The notes: generated by a model not told the origin, from the letters alone. DNA of 64,000 nucleotides from CAZDXJ01 sp050303615 (GCA_050303615.1 JBNLCC010000074.1:58815-122814); one strand, 5' to 3'. Shown: positions 34,264 through 43,615, counted from the first letter of the stretch. Numbers and translations are program-made.

Positions 34264-35859
34264 CTACCTTATTTCCGGTGGTGTTTTAAAACTGTGATAT
34301 GGCGGCGGCGATGCCAGCGTCCATTCCAAACCCTCGGCGGAAGGCCAAACGCGGGCGCCGACCCGCCTTCCCCTGCGAATGGCAAATAAAACATTGAATA
34401 TAAAAATCAACTGTGCTGAACCGAATATAAAAGCGCCGATTGACGAAATCGCATTAAAATCGGCAAATTGCAGCCCATAATCAGGAATTCTACGCGGCAT
34501 TCCCGCCAAGCCGGCAAAATGCATCGGAAAAAAAGTCAGGTTCACCGACACGGCCGACAGCCAAAAATGCCATCTCCCCAGTGGTTCATGGTACATCCTG
34601 CCGCACCATTTCGGCAACCAGAAGTAAATACCGGCAATCGTTGCAAAAACCACGCCCGGCACCAATACATAATGCAGATGCGCGACGATGAAATAACTGT
34701 CCTGATACTGGTAATCCGCCGGGGCTATCGATGCCATCACTCCGGTAAACCCGCCTATCACGAACAGAAAAATAAAACCGACTGCGAATAACATCGGCGT
34801 TTCGAGACTGAGAGAACCGCGGTACATCGTGGTCACCCAGTTGAATACTTTGATTCCGGTCGGCACGGCTATCAGCATGGTACAGTACATAAAAAACAAT
34901 TCGGCCCAAACTGCCAGCCCCACGGTAAACATATGGTGAGCCCAGACCATATAAGACAACAAACCGATGGCAACGGTCGCCGCCACCATAAACCGGTAGC
35001 CGAATAATTTCTTTCTGCTGAAGGCAGGAATGACTTGCGAAATAATGCCGAATGCCGGCAGCACCAGCACATAGACTTCCGGATGTCCGAAAAACCAGAA
35101 AATATGTTGGAACAGAACAGGGTCACCTCCTCCGGCAGCATCAAAAAAGCTGGTCCCGAAATTCCGGTCTGCCAGTAACATAGTCACTGCGGCTGCAAGC
35201 ACAGGCATAATGCCCAATAGCAAAAAGGCGGTCACCAGCCAAGTCCAGACGAACATCGGCATTTTCAGCCAGTTCATGCCGGGTGCCCGCAGGTTGCAGA
35301 TGGTAACAATGATATTAATTGCGCCCAAAATCGACGAGACACCCAGCATATGGACGGTAAAAATCATGAAGTCGGTGCTGGGAGGCGCAAAGCGGGTAGA
35401 CAACGGAGCATACAAGGTCCAGCCGAAATTGGGCCCGCCGCCGGCCATGGCCAGAGTACTGCACAACAGCGTCATGGCAAACGGTAACAGCCAAAAACTC
35501 ATGTTATTCAATCGCGGCAACGCCATATCCGGCGCACCGATCATCATCGGAATCTGCCAGTTTGCTATGCCCACCGCGGCCGGCATAACAACTCCGAAAA
35601 TCATAATCAATCCATGCAGCGTCGTCAGTGTATTATAAAAATTAGGATTGACAAATTGCAGACCGGGCTGAAACAGCTCCATCCTTATGGCCAGCGCCAG
35701 TAGGCCGCCGATAATAAACATGATCAACGCAAACCATAAATAGAGGGTACCGATATCCTTGTGATTGGTAGTAAACAGCCAACGCCTGATAAAGTCTATA
35801 GCACTATTAGCACACGTTGCGGAACACTGAACATTGTCCGACAGCGGTTTGTCAATCAT
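34264..35859 (-). CDS. coxA: Cytochrome c oxidase subunit I
   Basis: This is the 531-residue catalytic subunit of a haem-copper oxidase. It has twelve membrane helices and all expected ligands: HGLIMIF (low-spin haem His), GHPEVYVLVLP (CuB His cross-linked to Tyr, plus the gating Glu), HHMF (CuB His pair) and HLHYVLV (haem ligands). The Glu in GHPEVYVLVLP marks a type A1 oxidase with a D-type proton path. The product reduces oxygen to water and pumps protons in the inner membrane. It overlaps coxB by eight bases. Confidence 0.96.
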   Translation of the reverse strand: MIDKPLSDNVQCSATCANSAIDFIRRWLFTTNHKDIGTLYLWFALIMFIIGGLLALAIRMELFQPGLQFVNPNFYNTLTTLHGLIMIFGVVMPAAVGIANWQIPMMIGAPDMALPRLNNMSFWLLPFAMTLLCSTLAMAGGGPNFGWTLYAPLSTRFAPPSTDFMIFTVHMLGVSSILGAINIIVTICNLRAPGMNWLKMPMFVWTWLVTAFLLLGIMPVLAAAVTMLLADRNFGTSFFDAAGGGDPVLFQHIFWFFGHPEVYVLVLPAFGIISQVIPAFSRKKLFGYRFMVAATVAIGLLSYMVWAHHMFTVGLAVWAELFFMYCTMLIAVPTGIKVFNWVTTMYRGSLSLETPMLFAVGFIFLFVIGGFTGVMASIAPADYQYQDSYFIVAHLHYVLVPGVVFATIAGIYFWLPKWCGRMYHEPLGRWHFWLSAVSVNLTFFPMHFAGLAGMPRRIPDYGLQFADFNAISSIGAFIFGSAQLIFIFNVLFAIRRGRRVGARVWPSAEGLEWTLASPPPYHSFKTPPEIR

Positions 35860-37024
35860 CTCGTCTCCCTTGTTTAGCTGTACGGCGCGCTTGAATCCGG
35901 GACGGTGTTACCAGATCTCCGGTATGCAGCCCCCAGGCATTGCGTTCATAAGTAATAATTGCAGCAATTTGCACATCGTTTAATTGATCGGCAAATGCCT
36001 GCATGGCACTGCCGCGTATTCCGTGCAGCACAATATCTATATGCCGGTCCAGCGGCTCACCGACGGTCACTGAACTTTCCACCAGCGACGGATATAACGG
36101 GGGGATCCCCGTACCGTCCACTTGGTGACAAGCGGAACAATAACGATTGTAAACGTTTTCCCCTCGTTCCAAGGCAACCGGCAAAGTCCAATTGCTTTCA
36201 TCTGCCTGGGCAGGCTGTTGAGCCAGCTGCATCCTGCGTTTTTCATCGTCTACCCACCGAACAAAATCCTCCTCGCCGACTGCCTTTACCACGATTGGCA
36301 TATAGCCGTGCCCGACGCCGCACAATTCGGCACATTGACCGCGAAAAACGCCTTTCCGTTCGATGCGGGCCCAGGATTCATTGATAAAACCGGGAATCGC
36401 ATCGCGTTTGATGCCTAATTGCGGAACCCACCAGGAATGAATGACATCACTGGACGTGACCAAAAAACGGACTTTCTTATTGACCGGTAAAACCAGGGGG
36501 CGATCAACTTCCCTTAAATATTGCGGATCTCTCGGGACTTCACCGTCTAATTGACCTTGAGGCGTGGCAAGGGTGCTGTAAAACCCGATCCCTTGGTCAA
36601 GATACTGATATTCCCAATGCCACTGGGACGCGGTGATTTTTACCGTCACATCGGTTTTGGCAAAATCGTCCATCGCAAAAAGAACGTTAGTGGCCGGTAC
36701 GGCAAGAACGATTAGAATGAGAAAAGGGAGCAGAGTCCATAGCCACTCCAACTTACGGTTACTGTCGAATTTGGCTGCAACGGCTCCTTTGGAATGACGA
36801 TGCTTTACCAGAATATAAAACAGCACACCATAAAGTAACAACCCGATGACGGCAAGAATACCCAGGATAGTCATATGCAAATCATAGATATCCTTGCTGA
36901 TTGGCGTTACCCCTTTATCCAGATTAATCTGCCAGTCAGCTGTGGCCGGTATGGTAACGATCATCAAACCAACCCCGAGCAATCTTATCCGCCTCATGGC
37001 GCTGTCGCTAATCACTGTCATCAT
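35852..37024 (-). CDS. coxB: Cytochrome c oxidase subunit II with fused cytochrome c (caa3 type)
   Basis: The 390-residue protein has a signal/anchor region, two membrane helices (about 55-75 and 95-115) and a periplasmic CuA domain: SSDVIHSWWVP, then GQCAELCGVGHGYMPI with the two Cys, His and Met ligands. A C-terminal cytochrome c domain (about 290-365) contains CSACH. The fusion classes the oxidase as caa3, which accepts electrons directly from soluble or membrane cytochromes. It follows the four-haem cytochrome gene by 32 bases. Confidence 0.95.
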   Translation of the reverse strand: MMTVISDSAMRRIRLLGVGLMIVTIPATADWQINLDKGVTPISKDIYDLHMTILGILAVIGLLLYGVLFYILVKHRHSKGAVAAKFDSNRKLEWLWTLLPFLILIVLAVPATNVLFAMDDFAKTDVTVKITASQWHWEYQYLDQGIGFYSTLATPQGQLDGEVPRDPQYLREVDRPLVLPVNKKVRFLVTSSDVIHSWWVPQLGIKRDAIPGFINESWARIERKGVFRGQCAELCGVGHGYMPIVVKAVGEEDFVRWVDDEKRRMQLAQQPAQADESNWTLPVALERGENVYNRYCSACHQVDGTGIPPLYPSLVESSVTVGEPLDRHIDIVLHGIRGSAMQAFADQLNDVQIAAIITYERNAWGLHTGDLVTPSRIQARRTAKQGRRDD

Positions 37025-37056
37025 CCTGTTTGCCTTAGCTCTTTAATATGTTTTCA

Positions 37057-38655
37057 TCACCACAAGGAATAGTCGTTGCCGACTTGACTTTGCTGAACCA
37101 TAAATTTTACCGCAGCGATAATTTCCGAACCCGTACAGTACGTGCATCCGCCTTTTGGCGGCATATTGTTAATGCCATTCAGCGTGTTAACAATCAGCAC
37201 ATCGAAATTTTTTTCAATCCGTGCCGCCCATTGCTGTTTATCTCCTGTCTTGGGAGCCCCCAATTTACCTTGTTCATGACAAATACTGCAGGTCTCCTGA
37301 TAAACGGTTTTACCGACGGCCGGACCGGTAGCCTGTTGCCGTGGCATGGCCGGCTTATTATTCAAAGCGTACCACTGTGAACTTTCCAGCGAACGATACA
37401 GCAGATAATCCACGGCATGTATGATATCCCTATCATCGCAGGTAACGCAGGCGCCCTTGATCGGCATTTTGTTGTAACCATTGATGGCGTGGCCGTACAA
37501 CCCGGATATGCCGCTGCGCAATACCCGCTGTTGCCAATCCGCCTGATTGCCGATGCGTGGCGCCCCTATTTCGCCATTAAGGTGACAGACGACGCAAACA
37601 TTGGCATAAACCTGCTCGCCTCTTTTTAACGGCTCCTGTTGCGCTACCAGTTTCGAAACATTGCGCGGCTCCCTACCGTTGATCGACTTTAAATACTCGG
37701 CAATTGCAAGGCGGTCATTTTCCGTCAAATACTGCAGACTATCGTGATTGGCATCAGCCATGGGCCCTCTGACCGGACCGGCCTGATTCACCAATTGCCC
37801 CGTTCTGAAAACATCGGCAATCTGATATTTCGAAGCGGCGGCCAAACCGGTTCCGGTAATATCTGGCGCCCAGAAACCTTGAATAAAGGAACCGGTAAGA
37901 AAGTATCTTTTTTGTTCGGCACCGAACAGGTTCATCGGCGAGTGACACATTGCGCAGTGTCCCAATCCCTGAACCAAATAGGCGCCGCGGTTCCATTGTT
38001 TTGACCGGGTCGGATTGCTATTGTACACACCCTGATCCGGATAAAAATAGAGTAATTTCCAGCCATACTGCAAAAATCGTATATTCAGCGGAAACGGCAG
38101 GGTATTACCCTGATTCGTTCGGTGAACCGCCGGTATAGCCCGCAGATAGGCCCAGATATCCCGCAAATCCTGTTCCGTGACGCGGTTAAAATACACATAG
38201 GGAAAAGCAGGAAAGGCGTTGGAACCGTCCGCTAGAATTCCAAAACGCATAGCCCGGATAAATTCGGCTTCGGTCCAACTGCCAATCCCGGTCGCTTCAT
38301 CCGGTGTTATGTTCGGACTATAAAAAGTTCCGAAAGGGGTGGGTATCGGCAATCCCCCGGCAAATGCCTGTGCCTGCGGTTGATCATGTGTATGACAGGC
38401 AATGCAGTCACCCATCTTTACCAGATATTCGCCGCGTTTCACTGCTTCAATCCGATCTACCCCGGCATAGTCGATTTGTGGATAGACAGGATATGCGCTG
38501 ATGATGTCAACGCGCGAAGAAATGGGATGAAACGCTTCGGCGCAAGGGGCTATGGCAAAGATCGACAACACAACTTGCACGCACAGCGCAGTTCTAAGAA
38601 TTTGATGCTTAAAACCGATAAAATTTATTTGTATTGCTGTCCGTTTCAGCCTCAC
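37057..38655 (-). CDS. Multihaem cytochrome c with four CXXCH motifs
   Basis: The product has about 532 residues with an N-terminal signal peptide ending near APCAEA. I place the start at a GTG (38655-38653) preceded by GGGAG; an ATG 21 codons upstream gives an unusual extension. Four haem motifs are CIACH, CAMCH, CVVCH and CSICH. The first two domains resemble the cytochrome c subunit of gluconate/alcohol dehydrogenases (GGLPIPTPFGTFYSPNITPD). The last two are cytochrome c5-like, each with a structural Cys pair (CVTCDD, CTYCTG). It lies between the sulfite dehydrogenase genes and coxB, so it probably ferries electrons between them. Confidence 0.88.
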   Translation of the reverse strand: MRLKRTAIQINFIGFKHQILRTALCVQVVLSIFAIAPCAEAFHPISSRVDIISAYPVYPQIDYAGVDRIEAVKRGEYLVKMGDCIACHTHDQPQAQAFAGGLPIPTPFGTFYSPNITPDEATGIGSWTEAEFIRAMRFGILADGSNAFPAFPYVYFNRVTEQDLRDIWAYLRAIPAVHRTNQGNTLPFPLNIRFLQYGWKLLYFYPDQGVYNSNPTRSKQWNRGAYLVQGLGHCAMCHSPMNLFGAEQKRYFLTGSFIQGFWAPDITGTGLAAASKYQIADVFRTGQLVNQAGPVRGPMADANHDSLQYLTENDRLAIAEYLKSINGREPRNVSKLVAQQEPLKRGEQVYANVCVVCHLNGEIGAPRIGNQADWQQRVLRSGISGLYGHAINGYNKMPIKGACVTCDDRDIIHAVDYLLYRSLESSQWYALNNKPAMPRQQATGPAVGKTVYQETCSICHEQGKLGAPKTGDKQQWAARIEKNFDVLIVNTLNGINNMPPKGGCTYCTGSEIIAAVKFMVQQSQVGNDYSLW

Positions 38656-38759
38656 GATCACTCCCAGAAGTTTAATATTTTGGTTTGCTTCCTGTTTCCT
38701 GGCCCAGCAAATGCTCAATGCCGTTAAGTTAAGGTATCGGATAAATACCTGGAACTACA

Positions 38760-39200
38760 TTATTGGCTCTCGACTGCCTGTTTATTCTGCCAGGGATTGG
38801 GAGGCAATGATGTTGCCGGCAGGTTGGCACGCCTTCCGGCAAATCCCGGCGAATAATTGGTCGCCAGGTAATCGAGGATTAATCGTTCCGTCTTGGGATC
38901 CATTTCCTCCAAGCCTTGTGTTTCCTGCATCCAACGTATTGTTGCCAGCCAAGTATCGCGATTCCCCCGTTGCCCGATAATCAATTTTGCTGAGTGGCAA
39001 ACGGTACACTGCCGCTTGACAGCCTCCCAGCCCGGGGCAATTTTTAAACCCGATTCGGGGTCGATACTTTGCGCTGTCGGCGGATCCGCCGGTTGAGCAG
39101 TTTTATTCGATGCGCCGGTCATGCCGCATGCCGTTATCTCCGTACAACAAAATATGATGAAAAGCGCTCTAAAGAAAGGCTTTTTGCTGGGCCGATTCAC
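38760..39200 (-). CDS. Haem c lipoprotein, probable SorB-like subunit
   Basis: The 146-residue protein has a lipoprotein-like signal (ALFIIFCCTEITAC, Cys at about 25) and one haem motif, CTVCHS, at about 86-90. A Met-containing segment that could supply the axial ligand (IRWMQETQGLEEM) follows. It lies 12 bases downstream of the molybdenum sulfite dehydrogenase gene, the same position as sorB. It should accept electrons from the Mo centre and pass them to the next cytochrome. Overall similarity to characterised SorB was not tested. Confidence 0.75.
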   Translation of the reverse strand: MNRPSKKPFFRALFIIFCCTEITACGMTGASNKTAQPADPPTAQSIDPESGLKIAPGWEAVKRQCTVCHSAKLIIGQRGNRDTWLATIRWMQETQGLEEMDPKTERLILDYLATNYSPGFAGRRANLPATSLPPNPWQNKQAVESQ

Positions 39201-39212
39201 TGAAACACCCGA

Positions 39213-40538
39213 TTACACCACCTGGACAGCGATTCTATGGCAGGCATTATTTAAATACCCTTTCGGATTCCAGCCGGGCACTACCATCGGCTGCGCTTTA
39301 CCTTGCGAATCCGTCGCTCTTGCCCATACTTCGTAATAACCGATTTCAGGAAAGTTGAGCTCGGCACGCCATTTCTGCCAGGCAAATCTGTTTATCGGAT
39401 TTTCAAGCGTGGCCGGAAGCCAACTCGCGCCGAAATCGATTGACACATCAATGGCAGCAACCTGCAATTCACCGGCCCAAGCTTTGCCCCTAAAGCTACA
39501 TGGCCGTTTAAGCTCATGGGTAATACCGGATCGCGGATTAGTAATGAGGGATTTGACCGGCATCGACCCAATAATGCACATCTCTGAATCAGGTACACGG
39601 GTTCCCGGCGCTACCGGGTGACACGGTACCCGGTAGGATTGCCCAAGCATTTTGCTGCCGTCATGCACTTTATTTCTTATCACGATCTTGGTAAGCCACT
39701 TACCGCAAGTGGATGCCGGCCAGCCCGCTGTCACCAGTCTTAACGGAAAACCGTTTTGATAGGGAATATCTTGGTTATTAAATCCCCACGCAATCAATGA
39801 TTCCTCTTGCAATGCTTTGGCTATAGGTACACCTCTGGAAATACTTCCTCTCTCAGGATCACCGCTGACATGGCTATCGGCGCCATAATAACCGATATAT
39901 ACCGCATCCTTTTTAACGCCGCAAAATTCCAGTACGTCTTTCAATCTGATGCCGGTCCATTGTGCGCATCCCACCGCACCGGTTGTCCATTGGTTGCCTT
40001 TGGTGGAGGGTGAAAACTCGCTTCTGCCGTTGCCGGCACATTCCAAAGTCAATGCATAAGTGTAATGTTTGAACTGATTTTTTAATTCGGCAATGGTAAA
40101 TTGGGTCGGCCTGGCGCAAGACTCTCCGGCAATTTCCAGACGCCAATTATCTATTTGATCCTTAGCCGTTGATATCGGCGGTATACCGTTATTTCTAACA
40201 AAAAAATATTTTGCCGGAGTAAAATCATCGTCTAATAAATGGGGCGGTGTTTCAGCATTAATCGGACGGTCATTAAGGACAATTAGTCCTCGTTTGCCTT
40301 TAATAACAAAGGGGTCCTTTTCATTGGCTAGAGCAGCGGGAATCAAACCACCCGGCATTTTATCGGCAAAAGGAATTGAGGCACCTACGACGGAAGACAT
40401 AGCCAGCAATGACGCCGTGGTTAAGAAACCTCTACGCGAAACGGGATTCACCTCCCTATCCCAGATCAGCTTGTCCGCAGTTACCGGATCTTTTGCATAA
40501 AGAGAAAAAATTCCCATTCGTTTATCTTTTGAATCCAT
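39213..40538 (-). CDS. sorA: Molybdenum sulfite dehydrogenase, SorA-like
   Basis: This 441-residue enzyme of the sulfite oxidase family oxidises sulfite to sulfate. A Tat signal is visible (NPVSRRGFLTTASLL). The oxidoreductase domain contains LECAGNGR, where the Cys coordinates molybdenum, and a Mo-co dimerisation domain follows (about 310-440; ELQVAAIDVSIDFGASW, FAWQKWRAEL). Absence of a haem b5 domain and the adjacent cytochrome c subunit indicate a SorAB-type dehydrogenase feeding cytochrome c. I use the ATG 40538-40536, preceded by GGGAG. A SoxC-type enzyme is less likely, since no other sox genes are present. Confidence 0.88.
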   Translation of the reverse strand: MDSKDKRMGIFSLYAKDPVTADKLIWDREVNPVSRRGFLTTASLLAMSSVVGASIPFADKMPGGLIPAALANEKDPFVIKGKRGLIVLNDRPINAETPPHLLDDDFTPAKYFFVRNNGIPPISTAKDQIDNWRLEIAGESCARPTQFTIAELKNQFKHYTYALTLECAGNGRSEFSPSTKGNQWTTGAVGCAQWTGIRLKDVLEFCGVKKDAVYIGYYGADSHVSGDPERGSISRGVPIAKALQEESLIAWGFNNQDIPYQNGFPLRLVTAGWPASTCGKWLTKIVIRNKVHDGSKMLGQSYRVPCHPVAPGTRVPDSEMCIIGSMPVKSLITNPRSGITHELKRPCSFRGKAWAGELQVAAIDVSIDFGASWLPATLENPINRFAWQKWRAELNFPEIGYYEVWARATDSQGKAQPMVVPGWNPKGYLNNACHRIAVQVV

Positions 40539-40565
40539 ACCTGCATCTCCCGGGGAAAAACTGCA

Positions 40566-41004
40566 TTGATACCTCAAGCAAAATCTACTGTTGAACAATA
40601 TGTTTCAACAGCATTAAATACCAGTAATGTAGCCGGTTCGACTACATTTTCAGTATCAACTGTGCCATCATACGTCAGCAATTCGGATTTGCAAAGTTAT
40701 TCCCGAAATGACCATCATGGTGCTATGGGAAGCACCGGTAATACTGTTTTAAACGGCCACACATCTGGAACTTATAACGGGTCAACGACATTTGTAAACC
40801 AAATCTTACAAAAAGATAAGCCCTGAATTACAACAATTGAAATTTTCGCTTACAGAACAAGCAATATTTACCTGCTATGCTCAACTAAAAACAACGACGG
40901 CTGAGCTTTCCCAGTGTAACAAACTGCCGTCGAGGTTTGATTATCAGTCGAAACAACTGGCTATTGAACACCGTGGACAAAAGCCAGCAGAGAACCCCAA
41001 ATGA
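40566..41004 (+). pseudogene. Probable decayed, frameshifted gene of unknown function
   Basis: Two open stretches on the plus strand join if one frameshift near 40815-40826 is allowed. The first, from 40566, is rich in Ser, Thr and Asn (TVEQYVSTALNTSN) and ends KDKP. The second begins ELQQLKFSLTEQAIF and ends at a stop at 41002-41004. Both have protein-like composition, yet the only start for the first is a TTG at 40566 and no ribosome binding site is convincing. I recognise no family. Nothing else is seen from 41005 to 41256 beyond an imperfect ACATGATAC...GTGTCATG repeat around 41119-41142. Confidence 0.35.
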
Positions 41005-41256
41005 ATTTTCTGTTTAACAAATTAGATACAACAATCGAAATACTTTGTGGATAACTAACGCTGTGATTGCCTTCTACGTACTATATTCCTCAATAGGCCG
41101 CCGATTAATAGCGTTAGAAACATGATACGAAACACGTGTCATGCAATAAAGAATAGCTTTTCAGAATAATTTCTTAATCTTAATAACCGGGAAGGAGGAA
41201 TAAACATAAATAATTACTTTTATAAATCAATTTCATAAGCTTAACAGGAGCCAATC

Positions 41257-41550
41257 ATGGATATAGCTTACGCAGTATTATCACTTTTAGTCGGATGGTG
41301 TGGAACCCCCTGGCCGATTAGATGGCCCATACCAATACCACCGTGGCCACCGGAACCGGAACCCATCTGTCCTATTTGCGGAAATGTAATAAGCTCTTTA
41401 GGCGGCTTGGTCGGCGGAGTGTTAGTCACCCAGGTTTTTCCAAGCGAAATTTCTTTTGTATCGGTAGCAATCGGCGCTTTTGTTATTAGCCAAATAGCCG
41501 GGGACATTTATACTCATTTTAGAAGGAGTGAAACGATCAAACATAATTAA
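41257..41550 (+). CDS. Small proline-rich membrane protein
   Basis: The 97-residue product starts with a membrane helix (MDIAYAVLSLLVGWCG). A striking Pro/Trp-rich stretch (about 18-36; PWPIRWPIPIPPWPPEPEP), a CPICG cysteine pair and two hydrophobic segments (about 46-62 and 68-84) follow. The ATG has AGGAG seven bases upstream, so expression is likely. I recall similar short proteins with a GWCGTPWP start in other proteobacteria, always unnamed. The CxxC pair could bind a metal, but this is only a possibility. No partner gene is evident. Confidence 0.65.
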   Translation: MDIAYAVLSLLVGWCGTPWPIRWPIPIPPWPPEPEPICPICGNVISSLGGLVGGVLVTQVFPSEISFVSVAIGAFVISQIAGDIYTHFRRSETIKHN

Positions 41551-41675
41551 TCATATCCATTCCAAGGATCATCGGCGGGTAAACCAGTTTTGCCCGCCTT
41601 CTGCCGAACCAGGTCAAATTCTACGTTGATTCCATCACTGCAAAAAGCGACAGCAAATGGACTGATTATCCTGAT

Positions 41676-42221
41676 TTATTCATAAAGACAATCGCTCAAA
41701 TCGGGAGCTCTGACGAACCTCGATTTCTCAATTTTTCCGGTGTCGTCGTAAATTGTTTTTCCGCTATTGTTCAACATTGCCATATTACTGTCATGGATCA
41801 CCTTAAATGCTTTATCAAAATCCGCATTGAGAAAACTTCTCGCTAAATGGATACAAGAACAATAGAGTTCGGAATAATTGTCAGTTTTTCCGGTTGCGCA
41901 GCGATTGATTTTATCCGATAACAAGCGCATCACCGATATGACCGAACCATCGTGACGCCATGATATCTGCCGCTCCATAACATCTTTCCCCTGCACCGCC
42001 ACAGCTCCCAATGCGTAGTAAGCGATATCGATCAGGCCGACCAAAATCTCGACCATATCCCCCGCTTTGATGGCTTTCAATGCTTCACTGCCGGCTTCCA
42101 TAAGCAACGCTTGGCGAATGATGACATCCATTTCTGATAAATTCGCATTGGCACCATGCTCGGCTTGCGCATAAGAACAAGCGTCGTGGTATTCTCTTAC
42201 TACTTTCAGATGATTATTCAT
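41676..42221 (-). CDS. MazG-like nucleotide pyrophosphohydrolase family protein
   Basis: The protein has 181 residues from the ATG 42221-42219, which has GGGAG eight bases upstream. The core ALLMEAGSEALKAIKAGD and LIDIAYYALGAVAVQG resembles all-alpha NTP pyrophosphohydrolases, with an ExxxE pair and a later ExxxxxxD pair that would bind magnesium. The C-terminal part (VIHDSNMAML, GKTIYDDTGKIEKS, APDLSD) matches the phage/bacterial MazG-like subgroup ending HRSNMSKL...GKV.K...F.PPDL. It would hydrolyse (d)NTPs or modified nucleotides to monophosphates. The 70 or so residues between the two parts are unusual. It is divergent from fbp. Confidence 0.65.
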   Translation of the reverse strand: MNNHLKVVREYHDACSYAQAEHGANANLSEMDVIIRQALLMEAGSEALKAIKAGDMVEILVGLIDIAYYALGAVAVQGKDVMERQISWRHDGSVISVMRLLSDKINRCATGKTDNYSELYCSCIHLARSFLNADFDKAFKVIHDSNMAMLNNSGKTIYDDTGKIEKSRFVRAPDLSDCLYE

Positions 42222-42332
42222 GGTTCGCACTCCCGGTCATCGTCGCAGATTTCGCTGTTCAGACACCATCATTATCGTATTTTGACAAAATATACAAGCT
42301 GTTTCTGTATTTAAACGTTGTTCAATAACAAG

Positions 42333-42349
42333 ACATGACGGTGTCATGT
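42333..42349. promoter_or_regulatory. Palindrome in the fbp upstream region
   Basis: ACATGAC-GGT-GTCATGT is a perfect 7-bp dyad in the intergenic region between the MazG-like gene and fbp, about 185 bases before fbp and 110 bases before the MazG-like gene. Its symmetry suits a dimeric repressor. An imperfect copy sits around 41119-41142. The regulator is unknown. The rest of the region holds no recognised sites. Confidence 0.35.
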
Positions 42350-42535
42350 ATGTTTATTAACATTAACGGTTGAATTAAAGCAACGGCGGTTTATTCATGA
42401 AGTAGCCGTAATGACATTGAAAAAAAAGTAATTGCCCTCATACTCTATTAATCAACATCATCAAGTATCCACTTAGCCAATATTAACGAGTTTTAAGACA
42501 ATTGGATCGACACTAATCTTAAAGGAGAATAACGT

Positions 42536-43543
42536 ATGGCAAACCACGTCACCTTGACACAGTTCATTATTCAGCAACAACGAGACCTTCCCGGCGTTTC
42601 GGGAACCTTCACTTCTTTACTGAACAATATCGTCACCGCCTGCAAGCAGATTTCACATAGAGTTAATCGCGGCGCATTGATTGGTGTTTTAGGTAGTGCT
42701 GAATCTGAAAATGTGCAAGGTGAAGTCCAAAAAAAATTGGATATCATCACCAATGACATAATGATCGATTCACTAAACTGGACCGGACACCTTGCCGGCA
42801 TGGCATCGGAAGAAGTGGACGAACCGATTTCAATCCCCCGGCATTATCCGAAGGGGAAATATCTTGCCTTATTTGATCCCTTGGACGGTTCTTCAAACAT
42901 TGACGTTAATCTGACCGTGGGTACAATTTTTTCCATTTTGCGCTGCCGTGAAGGCGTCGAACCGGATCTGGAGGATTTTTTACGCAAAGGCGCGGAACAG
43001 GTTTGCGCCGGGTTTGTGCTCTATGGCCCATCGACCATGATGGTGTTAACCACGGGACATGGGGTAAACGGATTTACGTTGGATCAGGATATCGGTGAAT
43101 TTATCTTAACGCACCCGAATATGACAATTCCGGAAGAGACCAACGAATTCGCCATCAATATGTCAAATAAACTGTTCTGGGAACCCCCTGTCCAGCGCTA
43201 TATCGATGAATGCCTGCTGGGCAAACAAGGACCGCGCGGCAAAAACTTCAATATGCGTTGGGTCGCATCGTTAGTAGCCGAAGTCTATCGTATTCTAATC
43301 CGCGGCGGAGTATTCTTATATCCTTATGATTCACGTGATCCCAAAAAACCCTGCAAACTGCGTTTGATGTATGAAGCCAACCCGATCGGTTTTATTGTCG
43401 AGCAGGCGGGAGGTGTTTGCTCAACAGGCCGGCAGCGTATCTTGAATATAAAACCGGAAGCCGTGCATCAGCGCGTTCCGGTTATTCTGGGATCAAAAAA
43501 AGAAGTTGAGCGGATTATCAATTACCATCAACAGGATAAATAG
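42536..43543 (+). CDS. fbp: Fructose-1,6-bisphosphatase class I
   Basis: Fbp removes the C1 phosphate from fructose-1,6-bisphosphate in gluconeogenesis and sugar-phosphate cycling. The 335-residue protein shows the class I metal-site motifs LFDPLDGSSNID and ASEEVDEP, the SLVAEVYRIL region, and the C-terminal QAGGVCSTGRQRILN. GGAG lies nine bases before the ATG. It converges on the PPi-PEPCK-like gene, which suggests a shared central-carbon context but separate transcripts. Confidence 0.96.
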   Translation: MANHVTLTQFIIQQQRDLPGVSGTFTSLLNNIVTACKQISHRVNRGALIGVLGSAESENVQGEVQKKLDIITNDIMIDSLNWTGHLAGMASEEVDEPISIPRHYPKGKYLALFDPLDGSSNIDVNLTVGTIFSILRCREGVEPDLEDFLRKGAEQVCAGFVLYGPSTMMVLTTGHGVNGFTLDQDIGEFILTHPNMTIPEETNEFAINMSNKLFWEPPVQRYIDECLLGKQGPRGKNFNMRWVASLVAEVYRILIRGGVFLYPYDSRDPKKPCKLRLMYEANPIGFIVEQAGGVCSTGRQRILNIKPEAVHQRVPVILGSKKEVERIINYHQQDK

Positions 43544-43589
43544 CAATTGCGCGCTAATTGCCGACTGCGGCGGTTGGCAGCTCACCGGC

Positions 43590-43615
43590 ATCCTTGCCGG
43601 CAGTGCCGCAAGGAT
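43590..43615. terminator. Hairpin between fbp and the PEPCK-like gene
   Basis: Eight-base arms (ATCCTTGC / GCAAGGAT) with a 10-base loop lie between the convergent 3' ends. It is a plausible shared terminator without a clear T-run. Confidence 0.4.

Noticed and set aside
39213..40538. SoxC-type sulfane dehydrogenase
   Set aside because: The partner is a SorB-like cytochrome and no soxA, soxX, soxY, soxZ or soxB gene is in the window; the SorA reading explains more.
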